Assembly: GCF_026626635.1 (NCBI RefSeq)
Contig: NZ_JAPNKA010000001.1
Span: forward strand, 9,594,501-9,658,500
DNA: 64,000 bases
Direction of reading: 5' to 3'
DNA from: Archangium lansingense
Lineage (GTDB): Bacteria > Myxococcota > Myxococcia > Myxococcales > Myxococcaceae
The position numbers and the translations under genes were made by a program. Position 1 is the stretch's first letter, and every line of letters begins with the position of its first letter. This document shows, piece by piece, positions 1 through 8,755 of this stretch. The notes below the pieces were generated by a model that saw only the letters and a list, made by a program, of their open reading frames with translations, was not told where the DNA came from and did no database searches.

Positions 1-1039
1 TGAGCTGGATGTAGGAGAGGTGGTGCGTGCGCTCGGCCCCCTGCTTGCCCGCTTCCACCTGTAGTGCCAGCGCCTTCCGGCGGGCCTCGAAGCTGGCGAT
101 GGTCTCCTCCCACATCTTCCGGTTCTTCTCGTCCTTGGCCGCCGCGTGGCTTTGCCTCGCCTGCTGGAGGTTGCTGTCGAGGATCTTCAGGCCCTGCTGG
201 GCCCGCTCCGTCTCCGAGAGGTCCACGAAGGGCCCCTTGCCCCCCACGGAGAGTGTCAGCTGGCCGATCTGCCGCCCCCGCTCGCCCGTTGGCACCAGGA
301 CGGCGAAGTCGTTGCGCTGGGCCACGCCCTGCCCGCGGCCCTCATGCGACTGCAGGATGAAGTCCACGGCCTCGCCCGACTCCTGGGACAGCTTGACGGC
401 CGCCTCGTAGGGCACGGCGGCGAGCACCACCACCACGTCCACCTTCTCCTTGGTGCGCAGACGTCGCGACTCGGCGATGGCCGCCGGCACCGGAGGCCTG
501 CCCACCACGCCCTTCTGGGTGGTGACGGGTCCCTCGGGGGAGAGGCCCACCAGACCGAACTTCACGCCCCCCACCGTCACCACCGTGGAGGCCGAGAAGA
601 GCGGCTTGCCCGCCGCGTCCACGAGGTTGGCGGACAGCAGCTTCAGCTTCCGGCCCTTCGTGGACCGGGTAAGGAAGTCCGTCCCGAGCGTCAGATCGCG
701 CGCACCTACGGCCATGGCAGTGGTGCCCGTCGCGTCCATCAGCTCGAGCAACAGCCCGGCACGCTCCTTCTCCTTGGGGTCCCCTCCAGACGTGGAGGAT
801 TTGAAGAGCGCATTGCCCGCGTCCAGCACCAGCACCGGCCCACCCTTCGCGCGCTCCTGCGCCAGGGCCGTCTTTCGTCTGGCCAGACCGCCAGACGGGT
901 TGTGGCGTCAACCACAGGGGGCGATCTCGCCCCCGTTGTCTCCGGTGAAGAGGAGCACCACCTGCCTGGTTGCCGCCCCTGCCATGAGAGGCGTCAGCAG
1001 CAGCGCGAGCACGGTCAGCAGCGCCAGACGCAGCTTCAT
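1..1039 (-). CDS. Exported metallophosphoesterase/UshA-like selenoprotein, in-frame UGA read as Sec; 3' end outside window
   Basis: The gene starts at ATG 1039, overlapping the stop of the upstream lipoprotein gene (ATGA). It has a signal peptide (MKLRLALLTVLALLL...AGA). Codon 44 is UGA (910-908), directly after GEIAPCG. Beyond it the same frame stays open to the window edge, reading RHNPSGGLARRKTAL and then a regular alpha/beta sequence (VLVLDAGNALF, TAMAVGARDL, VDVVVVLAAVP, VDFILQSHEG). In the Cys-containing homologues I know, this segment reads PCGC...GGLARR, so the UGA sits exactly at the second Cys. A SECIS-like hairpin follows. About 346 codons are visible. The likely role is a periplasmic phosphoesterase or redox-active relative; the substrate is unknown. 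A simple nonsense mutation is the alternative, but conserved coding downstream argues against it. Confidence 0.8.
876..897 (-). promoter_or_regulatory. Bacterial SECIS hairpin
   Basis: In the mRNA (minus strand) an 8-bp perfect stem, CGUCUGGC pairing with GCCAGACG, closes a GGUCUG loop. The stem begins 10 nt after the UGA, so the GGUCU loop occupies nucleotides 19-23 downstream of the UGA. As I recall it, E. coli fdhF has the same GGUCU loop at the same distance, where it is bound by SelB. Both loop sequence and spacing agree, which makes chance unlikely. Confidence 0.8.
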
Positions 1040-1899
1040 TTCTTGCCACCCTTCTTCGGCTCGGCCTTCTTCGCCTTGTCCAGCTCGGCCAGGCGCGCCT
1101 TGGCCGTCTTCGCCGCCTCCGACTTCGGGTAGCCCTTCACGAGCTCCTCGAGCGCCAGCCGCGACTCCTCCTGCATCTTCAGCTTCTTGAAGCACTCCGA
1201 CGAGCGCAGGTAGGCGTCCGGGGTGGAGTCGGCCTTGGGGTACTCCTGCAGCAGCTTGCCGTACTCGAAGAGGGCCTCGCGGCACTTGTCCTCGGAGAAG
1301 TACGTCTCCCCCAGGCCGAAGTGGGCGTCGGAGGCCAGCGCGTCCTTGGGCCACTTCTTGAGGAACTCCGAGTAGAGCTGCCGGGCCACGGCCACGTCGC
1401 CGCCCTTCGCCTTCTCCTGGGCCAGTGCGAGGAACTCCTTCTTGTCCGTGGGCCGCTTCAGCTCCTCGGCCTTCTTCTTGGCCTCGGCCTCCTTGAGGGC
1501 CTCGTCGCCCTTGAGCGCCAGCAGCCGCTTCTCCGTCTCCGCACTCGTCTTGGAGAGCGCCCCCTCCAGCTCGCCAATCTTGTAGAGGTACGTCTCCACC
1601 TGGCCCCGGAGCTGGGCCAGGTCCTCCACCGTCTTCTGGAGCTGGATGCCAATGTCCGCGCCCGAGCGGCGTGAGGCGGTGTCCAGGCTCTGCAGGGCCT
1701 TGGAGACCTCGGCGATCTTCGCGTCGATCTTCGGCAGCGTGGCGTCGAGCTGCTCACGGGTCTGCTTCAACTCCGCCTGGAGCTGCGCCTGGGTGGCATC
1801 GAGCTTCTCGAGACGGGTCTCCAGCGCACGCCCGCGGTCCGCGGGGTAGAAGCAGCCGGAGAGCACGAGCGGGAGGGCGATCAGGGCAAGCCTTCGCAT
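1036..1899 (-). CDS. CpoB/YbgF-like TPR lipoprotein
   Basis: This is a 287-residue protein with a lipoprotein signal (LVLSGC), a long coiled coil (about residues 25-125), an Ala/Lys/Glu-rich linker, and C-terminal TPR/Outer_lipo repeats (FLALAQEKAKGGDVAVARQLY, ALASDAHFGLGETYF, STPDAYLRSSECFKKL). This is the layout of CpoB/YbgF, which works at the outer membrane with the Tol-Pal system. ATG 1899 is chosen because it puts the lipobox at a normal distance; an ATG at 1911 is also possible. It lies 77 bp after the cheR-like gene and overlaps the selenoprotein gene by 4 bp, so it probably belongs to the end of the chemosensory operon. No tol genes are adjacent. Confidence 0.7.
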   Translation of the reverse strand: MRRLALIALPLVLSGCFYPADRGRALETRLEKLDATQAQLQAELKQTREQLDATLPKIDAKIAEVSKALQSLDTASRRSGADIGIQLQKTVEDLAQLRGQVETYLYKIGELEGALSKTSAETEKRLLALKGDEALKEAEAKKKAEELKRPTDKKEFLALAQEKAKGGDVAVARQLYSEFLKKWPKDALASDAHFGLGETYFSEDKCREALFEYGKLLQEYPKADSTPDAYLRSSECFKKLKMQEESRLALEELVKGYPKSEAAKTAKARLAELDKAKKAEPKKGGKK

Positions 1900-1976
1900 A
1901 GGGGGGCGCATCTTACGGACAAACCCCCTGGCCCGCTCGGGCTTCTTCGCGGCCTCGCGCCTCGCCTGCCTGCCCG

Positions 1977-3296
1977 TCAACGCACCGGGTCTGGACCCGC
2001 GGCCCGCTCCACCCGCTCGATGGCGCGCGCACAGGCCACCTGGAGCCGGGCGTTGTTGAGGAAGAAGGGGGTGGCACGGGCCCTCCCCTCCTCCAGCGAG
2101 CGCAGCGCCCGCCGGTACTCCGCAGCGGACTCGGTCAGCGAGCCCCGCTGCTCCAGCAACATGCCCAGCAGATAGCGCGCCGCGGACAGGTCCGGGTCCA
2201 ACATGAGGCAGCGCCGCAGCGCCTCCGCCGTCTGGGGACTCGCCTCGCCGCCCGCGGAAGCCCACTCCAGCACCTGCGCGAAGAGGGCATCCGCCTCCGT
2301 GTGCGCGCCGGCCTCCCCAGGCCGAACCTCGGCAGGGGTCGCCACCTTCGGAGAAGCCACCGCCGGAAAGCGCCCTGACACCGTGAGCTCCGACGCCTTT
2401 GGGGAGGCACCTACCGCCGGCAAGCCGCTGGAGCTCGGCCTCATCACGGGTCCGGGCAGCACCGCTTCGGTGATGGCCGTGCCCTGCGGCGCCCGGGCAT
2501 AGAAGAAGGCCTGCTCGAAGCGCTGGGTGCGCAGGCTCGGCGGCGCGCGCAGCAGCGGCTCGGCGGCGGAGAGCACCAACATCCCCTCCGGCGCGAGCCT
2601 CACGGCCAGCGACGCCACCACCCGATCGAAGGACTCGGGGGTGAAGTAGATGAGGACGTTGCGGCAGACGATGATGTCGAAGCCCTGCCCCTCCGCCGCC
2701 ACCGGGTACGGCAGGTCCATCAGGTTGTGGCACTCGAAGCTGGCCCGCTCCTTCAGGTGCCCCACCAGCGTGAAGCGGCCCCCAGGGGCGGGCAGAAACC
2801 AGCGCTCGCGCATCCCCGACGGCACCCGCTGAAACTGCTCCGCGCTGAAGCACAGCTCCCGCGCCCGCGCGATGGCTGTCTCCGAGATGTCCGTGCCCAG
2901 CACCGTGCTGTCTGGATCCGCTCCCACCTCGGCGAGCAGCACCAGCAGCGTGGCCACCTCCTCACCCGTGGCGCAGCCGGCGCTCCACAGCCGCAGCGGC
3001 CGGCGCATCCTCGCCACCATCGGCTCCAGCACGTGCATGCGCAGCGCCGCGAGCTGAGACTCGTCCCGGAAGAGCTCCGTCTTCTGCACGGAGATGGCGT
3101 CGATGAGCTCGGCCAGGTCCGCCGCGCCCGCGGGAGACTGCAGGTGCATCAGGTACTGCGCGCTCAACCCACCCGGCCGCGCCGTCAGCTTCTCGTCCAG
3201 CCGCCGGCACTGCAGCTCGCTCAAGGCCATGCCCGTCCGCCGCGCGACGAACGCGTGGAAGGGACTGGCCGCGGGCGGGAAGGTGGGAGGAGCCAC
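1977..3296 (-). CDS. cheR: CheR-type chemoreceptor methyltransferase with C-terminal TPR-like tail
   Basis: This 439-residue, GTG-started protein transfers methyl groups from S-adenosylmethionine to receptor glutamates. The CheR N-domain contains TELFRDESQL (residues 73-82). The SAM-binding loop is SAGCATGEE (105-113), and CRNVLIYF (about 209-216) is the conserved catalytic-domain motif. A Pro/Ala/Ser-rich linker (about 285-345) leads to a helical repeat region (ALRRCLMLDPDLSAARYLLGMLLEQ) resembling a TPR, as in FrzF-type CheR proteins of myxobacteria. It starts 6 bp after cheB and is the last Che protein of the cluster. By gene order it corresponds to cheR3 of the Myxococcus xanthus Che3 cluster. 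Confidence 0.88.
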   Translation of the reverse strand: MAPPTFPPAASPFHAFVARRTGMALSELQCRRLDEKLTARPGGLSAQYLMHLQSPAGAADLAELIDAISVQKTELFRDESQLAALRMHVLEPMVARMRRPLRLWSAGCATGEEVATLLVLLAEVGADPDSTVLGTDISETAIARARELCFSAEQFQRVPSGMRERWFLPAPGGRFTLVGHLKERASFECHNLMDLPYPVAAEGQGFDIIVCRNVLIYFTPESFDRVVASLAVRLAPEGMLVLSAAEPLLRAPPSLRTQRFEQAFFYARAPQGTAITEAVLPGPVMRPSSSGLPAVGASPKASELTVSGRFPAVASPKVATPAEVRPGEAGAHTEADALFAQVLEWASAGGEASPQTAEALRRCLMLDPDLSAARYLLGMLLEQRGSLTESAAEYRRALRSLEEGRARATPFFLNNARLQVACARAIERVERAAGPDPVR

Positions 3297-3302
3297 CGGC
3301 GC

Positions 3303-4373
3303 TCAGCGCCCCGTGGAGAGGGACTCACCCCGGGCCAGCCGCACCAGGGCGCCCGCGATGTCGTCGCCATGAACGAGGTGATCCACCGCCTTGCGCGCCA
3401 CCGACGCACCCGGCATGCCGAACACCACGCACGACTCCTCGTTCTGCGCCAGCGTCAGTCCGCCGGCCTGCTTGATGGCGAGCATGCCATCCGCGCCGTC
3501 CTCGCCCATGCCGGTGAGGATGAGGCCCAGGGTGCGCCGCCCGTAGGCCTTGGCCGCGCTCTCCAGCAGCACCGTGCCCGACGGCATATGCCCGTCGCGC
3601 TCCACCCCCGGCCGCAGCGCCACCCGGCCGCGGAAGGGAACGGACATGTGCAGTCCCGGCGGGGCGATCAACACGTTGCCCGGCAGCAGTTGCTCTCCGT
3701 CCGTCGCCAGCCGCACCTTCAGCTTCGAGGAGTTGGCCAACCAGCCCGCCAGCGACTCGGAGAAGGCGGCGTTGATGTGCTGGACGATGACGATGGGCGT
3801 GGGGAAGTCCGCCGGCAACTCAGAGAGCATCCGGAAGAGGACCTGCGGGCCACCGGTGGAGCTGGCCACCGCCAGCACCCCGTAGGGCATACCCACCACC
3901 GGCGTGGGCGCCACCGCCCCACCCATGCCCGGCAGCGGCGGCCGGCGCTGCTTGCTGTTGTGGATGTGCCGGATGACGCGCACCGAGGACAGCAGCTTCA
4001 CCTCGCGCGAGAGGTTCCACGCCTCCGTACCCGCGTCGATGGCCGGTTTGATCTGCAAGGCCAGCGCGCCCAGCTCCAGCGCTCGGCACGTCAGCTCCGG
4101 CGCCTGCTGCCGCGGATCCGCCGTCAGCATCAGGATGGGCGTGGGCACCTCGGCCATGATGTGCTCCACGGCCGTGAGCCCGTCCATCACGGGCATCTCC
4201 ACGTCCATGGTGATGACCTGCGGACGTAGCTCCCGCGCGGCCTCGAGCGCCTCCTTGCCGTTGGCGCAAGTTCCGACGACCTCCAGATCCGGATCCTTGC
4301 CCAGTGCTTCGCAGATCAGCTGTCGGCAGATGTGCGAGTCGTCAACGACCAGCACTGACACTTTCTTGCCCAT
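3303..4373 (-). CDS. cheB: CheB chemoreceptor methylesterase with receiver domain
   Basis: This 356-residue protein removes methyl groups from receptors when its receiver is phosphorylated. The N-terminal receiver has the acidic pocket VVDDS (residues 9-13) and phosphoacceptor D57 (ITMDVEMP). The C-terminal CheB domain keeps the catalytic triad: Ser in VASSTGGP (171/172), H199 (VQHI) and D292 (GMGEDGADG). The start at ATG 4373 gives the normal receiver N-terminus MGKKVSVLVVDDS; longer readings add an unconserved extension. It lies 69 bp downstream of cheA and just ahead of cheR. Confidence 0.93.
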   Translation of the reverse strand: MGKKVSVLVVDDSHICRQLICEALGKDPDLEVVGTCANGKEALEAARELRPQVITMDVEMPVMDGLTAVEHIMAEVPTPILMLTADPRQQAPELTCRALELGALALQIKPAIDAGTEAWNLSREVKLLSSVRVIRHIHNSKQRRPPLPGMGGAVAPTPVVGMPYGVLAVASSTGGPQVLFRMLSELPADFPTPIVIVQHINAAFSESLAGWLANSSKLKVRLATDGEQLLPGNVLIAPPGLHMSVPFRGRVALRPGVERDGHMPSGTVLLESAAKAYGRRTLGLILTGMGEDGADGMLAIKQAGGLTLAQNEESCVVFGMPGASVARKAVDHLVHGDDIAGALVRLARGESLSTGR

Positions 4374-4442
4374 GTGGCTTCCATACCCCGTGCGCGGCCC
4401 CCCGAGTATACCCAATGTAGCCCACTGTCCCGCGGGCGTACG

Positions 4443-6935
4443 TCAGCCCAGGAGGCGGCCCACCACGTCCACCAGGTCCTGACGCACCAGGTCACCCTTG
4501 GTGATGTAGCCGTTTGCGCCGGCCGCCAACCCGCGCTGCCGGTCCTCCTCTCCTCCACGCGTGGTGAGGATGACCACCGGGAGAACCTTGTGGGTCGCAT
4601 GCCCCTTGAGCCGGCGGGTCAGCTCCAACCCGTCCACCCGGGGCATCTCCAAGTCGGTGCAGACCAGGTCTACCTTGGGGCCGTTGGAGGCCCCATTGAT
4701 GGACCCATTGAGCAGTTCCAGGGCCTCCATGCCATCGGTGGCCATGACCACATCGTACCCGACGGCCTCCAGCAGGGAGCCGATCAGCTCCCGGGTGAGG
4801 GGGGAGTCGTCCACCACCAGGATGCAGCGACGGGGAGCGGGAGGCGGGCGAGCGGCCGCGGGCGAGCGAGGCACCCGCAAGCCCATGGCGCCCTGGGCAC
4901 TGGCGATGAGGTGGGCCGCCGACAGCACCATGGCGAGCCGACCGTCCGCCAGGGTGGTGGCCCCCGTGAGGTGCGGGAAGTGAGCCATCAACCCCTTGAG
5001 CGGCAGGATGGCCTGGACGCTCTCCTCCAGCACCCGGTCCACCGCCAACGCGGCCGTGGCGCCCTGGCTGCGCACCACCAGCACCAGCGCCCCCTCGCCC
5101 GCGTCCTCCTCCGGCCCCAGCCCGAGCAGGGCGCCCAGCGAGGCAAAGGGCATGGGCTGATCATCCACCTGCAGCACCGCACGCCCGGCCACTTCCTTGA
5201 TTTGAGAGGCCTCCACCTTCACCGCCCGCGAGACATGGACGGCGCTCAGGCAGAGCGTCTCCTCGGCCACCTTCACGAAGAGCAGCGGGGACACGGTGAG
5301 GGACACCGGCACCCGCAGCTCGAAACACGTGCCCCGGCCCGCCGTGGACGACACCGACACGTCTCCCCCCAGCGCCCGGAGCGAGCTGCGCACCGCGTCC
5401 AGCCCCACGCCCCGCCCGGAGATATCGGTGGCCACCTCGCGCGAGGTGAAGCCGGAGAGGAAGATGAGCTCGCGCGCCGCCTGGTCCGTCAGCGCCGACG
5501 CCGAGGCCTCGTCCAGGTAGCCCCTGCGCACCGCCGCCCGGCGCAGCATCGCGGGCTCCAGCCCCACGCCGTCATCCTCCACCCGCAGCACCAGCCGGTT
5601 GCCGTCGCGCGCGGCTCCCAGCGTCAGCTTCCCACGCGGGTGTTTGCCCGAGGCCACCCGGTCCACCCGTGACTCCAGCCCGTGGTCCAGCGCGTTGCGC
5701 ACCAGGTGCAGCAGAGGGTCTCTCAGCGCCTCCACCACCGCCCGGTCGGCGCGGGTGTCCTCACCGTCCACCACCAGCTCCGCTTCCTTGCCCAGCTCGC
5801 GCGCCAGGTCCCGCACCATGCGCGGGTAGGGCTCGAAGAGGACGGAGAGCGGCAGCATGCGCAGGCGCTGCACCTCGTCGGCCACGTAGCCCAGGTCGCG
5901 CAGCTCCTCGTTGGCCAGCAGCTTCGCCTCGCGGTGGAGGGCGGCAGCCAGCTCCTTCGTCCTGCCGAGCCGCTCCGACAGCGCCGCGGCCGCCGGCCCC
6001 AGGTCCTCCGCGGCTCGCGCCAGCAGGCTCAGCTCTCGGGCCAGCTCCAGCCGCCGGGCGGTCGCCAGCTCGCGGCGGCGCGAGACCTGGGTGAGGTTCG
6101 TCACCGCACTTGTCAGCAGCTCCAGGCTCGCCACGCCGATGCGCACCGAGCCGTCCGCACGGTCCCCCGTGCGTATAGAGGGCGTCGAGCCCGTCCGGAC
6201 CGGGACCTCGGGCGAGGCCGGCGGCATCCGGTTGATGGTGGTGGTGGCCGTGACCGCCGCGGAGGCCTGCACACGCGGCGGCTCCACCGGCACCGACCGG
6301 CCCGTCAAAGGGGGCCGTGGCGCGGAGGGCGTCGGAGGGGGCGGCGAGGGAGGAGGCGGCTGCCGGGACACCAACGAGGGCATCATCACGCCCAGCGGGG
6401 CCGAGCCCCACGCGGGAGTGACTTCCTCCCGGTCCTCTCGCTCCCTGTCCTGGGGTTCTTTGCGTACGGGCGGAGCGGCGGGCTCTCCCCGGGAGACCGG
6501 GGCCTGAGCCGAGCTCGGAGTGGGCGGCGTGGGAGCGGACGCGGGTCCCGCCGCCTCGGAGCGGGTGCACTCCTGCAGCCACCGCACCAGCTTGTCCACC
6601 TCGGGGGGTGTCTGCGCCGGCTCGGGCGACGCCCCGGCCAGCACCAGCACCGCGTCTCCCGCCTGGAGCAGCGCGTCGATGGAGCCGGCGGACAGCGCAT
6701 GCTCGACGCGCTCGGTGGAGCGCACCAGCTCCTCCATCTCGTGCACCACGGAGTTGATGGCGTCGAAGCCCATCATCCGGGCCTCGCCCTTGAGGCCGTG
6801 CAGCTCGCGCAGCACCGTGCGGCCGGCTTCCAGGCTCGCCCCCGCCTCCAGCTCCACGATGCGGCGATTGATGCGCTCCAGGCGCACCCCCACCAGCTCG
6901 CGGAACTGCTTGAGCAGCTTCTCCCGCGCGCTCAC
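4443..6935 (-). CDS. cheA: CheA histidine kinase with C-terminal receiver (CheA-CheY hybrid)
   Basis: This 830-residue central kinase autophosphorylates on its HPt domain under receptor control. The HPt domain holds H46 in ELHGLKGEARMMGF. A long Pro-rich linker follows (about 130-235). The dimerisation and ATPase domains carry the N box LVRNALDHGLESR, the G1 box VEDDGVGLEP and the G2 box GRGVGLDAV. A CheW-like domain precedes a receiver (about 705-830) with phosphoacceptor Asp in VCTDLEMP near residue 760. No separate CheY is nearby, so the fused receiver may act as a phosphate sink while the NtrC-type regulator at 21622 gives output. GTG 6935 overlaps the MCP stop codon by 4 bp. Confidence 0.93.
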   Translation of the reverse strand: MSAREKLLKQFRELVGVRLERINRRIVELEAGASLEAGRTVLRELHGLKGEARMMGFDAINSVVHEMEELVRSTERVEHALSAGSIDALLQAGDAVLVLAGASPEPAQTPPEVDKLVRWLQECTRSEAAGPASAPTPPTPSSAQAPVSRGEPAAPPVRKEPQDREREDREEVTPAWGSAPLGVMMPSLVSRQPPPPSPPPPTPSAPRPPLTGRSVPVEPPRVQASAAVTATTTINRMPPASPEVPVRTGSTPSIRTGDRADGSVRIGVASLELLTSAVTNLTQVSRRRELATARRLELARELSLLARAAEDLGPAAAALSERLGRTKELAAALHREAKLLANEELRDLGYVADEVQRLRMLPLSVLFEPYPRMVRDLARELGKEAELVVDGEDTRADRAVVEALRDPLLHLVRNALDHGLESRVDRVASGKHPRGKLTLGAARDGNRLVLRVEDDGVGLEPAMLRRAAVRRGYLDEASASALTDQAARELIFLSGFTSREVATDISGRGVGLDAVRSSLRALGGDVSVSSTAGRGTCFELRVPVSLTVSPLLFVKVAEETLCLSAVHVSRAVKVEASQIKEVAGRAVLQVDDQPMPFASLGALLGLGPEEDAGEGALVLVVRSQGATAALAVDRVLEESVQAILPLKGLMAHFPHLTGATTLADGRLAMVLSAAHLIASAQGAMGLRVPRSPAAARPPPAPRRCILVVDDSPLTRELIGSLLEAVGYDVVMATDGMEALELLNGSINGASNGPKVDLVCTDLEMPRVDGLELTRRLKGHATHKVLPVVILTTRGGEEDRQRGLAAGANGYITKGDLVRQDLVDVVGRLLG

Positions 6936-8755
6936 ACCTTCCCCCCTGAGGCCGGTGGATCAATCTGGAAGCGCTCCACCACCCCGCGCAGATCCTTCGC
7001 CAGCGTGGACAGGTCCCCGTTGGCGCTGATGACCTGCTTGGTGGCGTTGTGGCTCTGCTGGGTGATGCGCAGGATGTCCGCCATGGCCTCGGCGAGCAGA
7101 TCCGTTCCGCCCTGCTGCTGCTGGGTGGCCAGCGAGATGGCCCGCACGGCGTCCGACGTGCGCCCGGCCAGCTCGACGATCTGCCGCAGCGACTCGGAGA
7201 CCTGCTGCGCCAGCGTGGTGCCCGTCTCGGTGGCACGCACTCCGCCCTCGGTGGCCATCACCGCCGCCCCCGAGGCGTCCTGCACCTCCTCGATGAGCCC
7301 CTCAATCTCCTTGGTGGACTCGATGACGTTCTCCGCTAGCCGGCGCATCTCCGCGGCTACCAGAGAGAAGCCCTGTCCCACCTCGCCTGCCTTGGTGCCC
7401 TCCAGCTCGGCGTTGAGCGCGAGCAGGTCCGACTTGTCGGCCACCCCGTTGATGAACTCGACGATCTTGCCAATCTGCTGCACGCGCTTGTTCAACCGGG
7501 CCACCGCGGCGGCGATGGCCTGGTTGTCGTGACGCATGCGCGTCATCGTCTCCAGGAAGTCCTCGGCGCTGGCCTGTCCGTTCCGGGCCGCCGCGAGCGT
7601 CTTGTGAGCAATCTCCGCCACCGAGCCGGCGTTCTCGGCAATCTGCCGGGCCGAGCGCGCCAACTCCTCGGTGGTGGCGCTCGTCTCGTCCAGGGAGCTG
7701 GCCTGCTCGGCGGCACCGGCCTCGTAGCGCGAGGAGGTGGAGAGGATCTCCTCGGTGGTGGTGGCAATGCGGTAGCCGGCGCGCTGCAGCTGCGACAGCA
7801 CGTCCGCCAGGTGGGCCCGCATGGTGGTGAAGGCACCGGACACGGCCCACACCTCGTCCTCGGCGGGGATGATGCGCGCGCGGCTGAGGTCGCCCTCGGC
7901 GATGCGATGAGCGTCCTCCCCCAGCAGTCGCATGGGACGGCCCAGCAGCGTGCCTCCCAGGTAGGCGGCGGCCAGGGCCACCCCGAAGACGAGCACGCAC
8001 AGCGCTCCGCCAGACCACAGCGCCTCGGAGCGCAGCACCTCGGCCAGCGCCGCCTGCCTCACGGGGCTGGTCTCCGCCAGCACCTGATCGAACGCCCGCT
8101 CGGCCAGTACCGTGCACACGTCCCAGATGAGGGCCGCCGGCGTCACCACGACAATGGCAGTGAAGAGGCTCAGCCGCAGGCGGATCTGCGAGCGCCGGGG
8201 CGCCACGGAGATGGCCAGCTCGGGCGTCAGGCCCAGGGAGCCCATGTCCAGCACCACGCGCCGGGCCCGCAGCGTGACGAGGCAGTACGTCAGCAGCGCG
8301 GAGAGCGGACCGAAGAGCAGTCCCGGAAAGCCGATGCGCAGCGCATCCTCCAAGCTCGTGGACGCGCCGCTCACCCACAGCCCCAGGTTCACGAAGACGG
8401 GGGTGAGCAGCCACGTGGCGAGCGTGGAGACAAAGGTGAAGTCCGCGAGGCGGTGGACCTCACGCAAGGCCTGCCCGAGCTGCTCCGGAGGAATGGACCC
8501 TTGTGCGGACTCCACGCCCAGCAGCACCCGCAGCCGGCGCAGGCCAAGGATCGCCTGCAGCACGATGGAGATGCAGGAGAACACCCCCGTCAGCTTGAGG
8601 AGCAGCGGGATGCTGTCGTCCAGGCGCTCACCGAGGGTGAGCTGCGAGTAGCGCCCGCTGAGAATGAAGGTGGTGAGGTTGGCGTAGACGACCGCCATCA
8701 CCAGGGGGCGGCTGAAGGGACGCCGGACACGAAGGAAGCGCGGGGCCCGCATCAC
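6932..8755 (-). CDS. Methyl-accepting chemotaxis protein, multi-span membrane sensor (Mcp3B-like)
   Basis: This receptor has 607 residues. The N-terminal 270 residues carry about six hydrophobic spans and no large periplasmic domain, so it probably senses the membrane or a partner protein. A HAMP region (about 275-330) and a long signalling coiled coil follow. The hairpin tip reads DKSDLLALNAELEGTKAGE...GFSLVAAEMRRLAENV, differing from the usual ALNAAIEAARAGE but resembling FrzCD-type myxobacterial receptors. GTG 8755 overlaps the previous receptor's stop (GTGA). The tandem pair of MCPs matches mcp3A-mcp3B of M. xanthus Che3. Confidence 0.88.
   Translation of the reverse strand: MMRAPRFLRVRRPFSRPLVMAVVYANLTTFILSGRYSQLTLGERLDDSIPLLLKLTGVFSCISIVLQAILGLRRLRVLLGVESAQGSIPPEQLGQALREVHRLADFTFVSTLATWLLTPVFVNLGLWVSGASTSLEDALRIGFPGLLFGPLSALLTYCLVTLRARRVVLDMGSLGLTPELAISVAPRRSQIRLRLSLFTAIVVVTPAALIWDVCTVLAERAFDQVLAETSPVRQAALAEVLRSEALWSGGALCVLVFGVALAAAYLGGTLLGRPMRLLGEDAHRIAEGDLSRARIIPAEDEVWAVSGAFTTMRAHLADVLSQLQRAGYRIATTTEEILSTSSRYEAGAAEQASSLDETSATTEELARSARQIAENAGSVAEIAHKTLAAARNGQASAEDFLETMTRMRHDNQAIAAAVARLNKRVQQIGKIVEFINGVADKSDLLALNAELEGTKAGEVGQGFSLVAAEMRRLAENVIESTKEIEGLIEEVQDASGAAVMATEGGVRATETGTTLAQQVSESLRQIVELAGRTSDAVRAISLATQQQQGGTDLLAEAMADILRITQQSHNATKQVISANGDLSTLAKDLRGVVERFQIDPPASGGKV

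Noticed and set aside
908..910. In-frame TGA as an ordinary stop giving a 43-residue peptide, or as a pseudogene
   Set aside because: The frame downstream keeps family-like coding sequence for over 300 codons, and a SECIS hairpin lies at the right distance.
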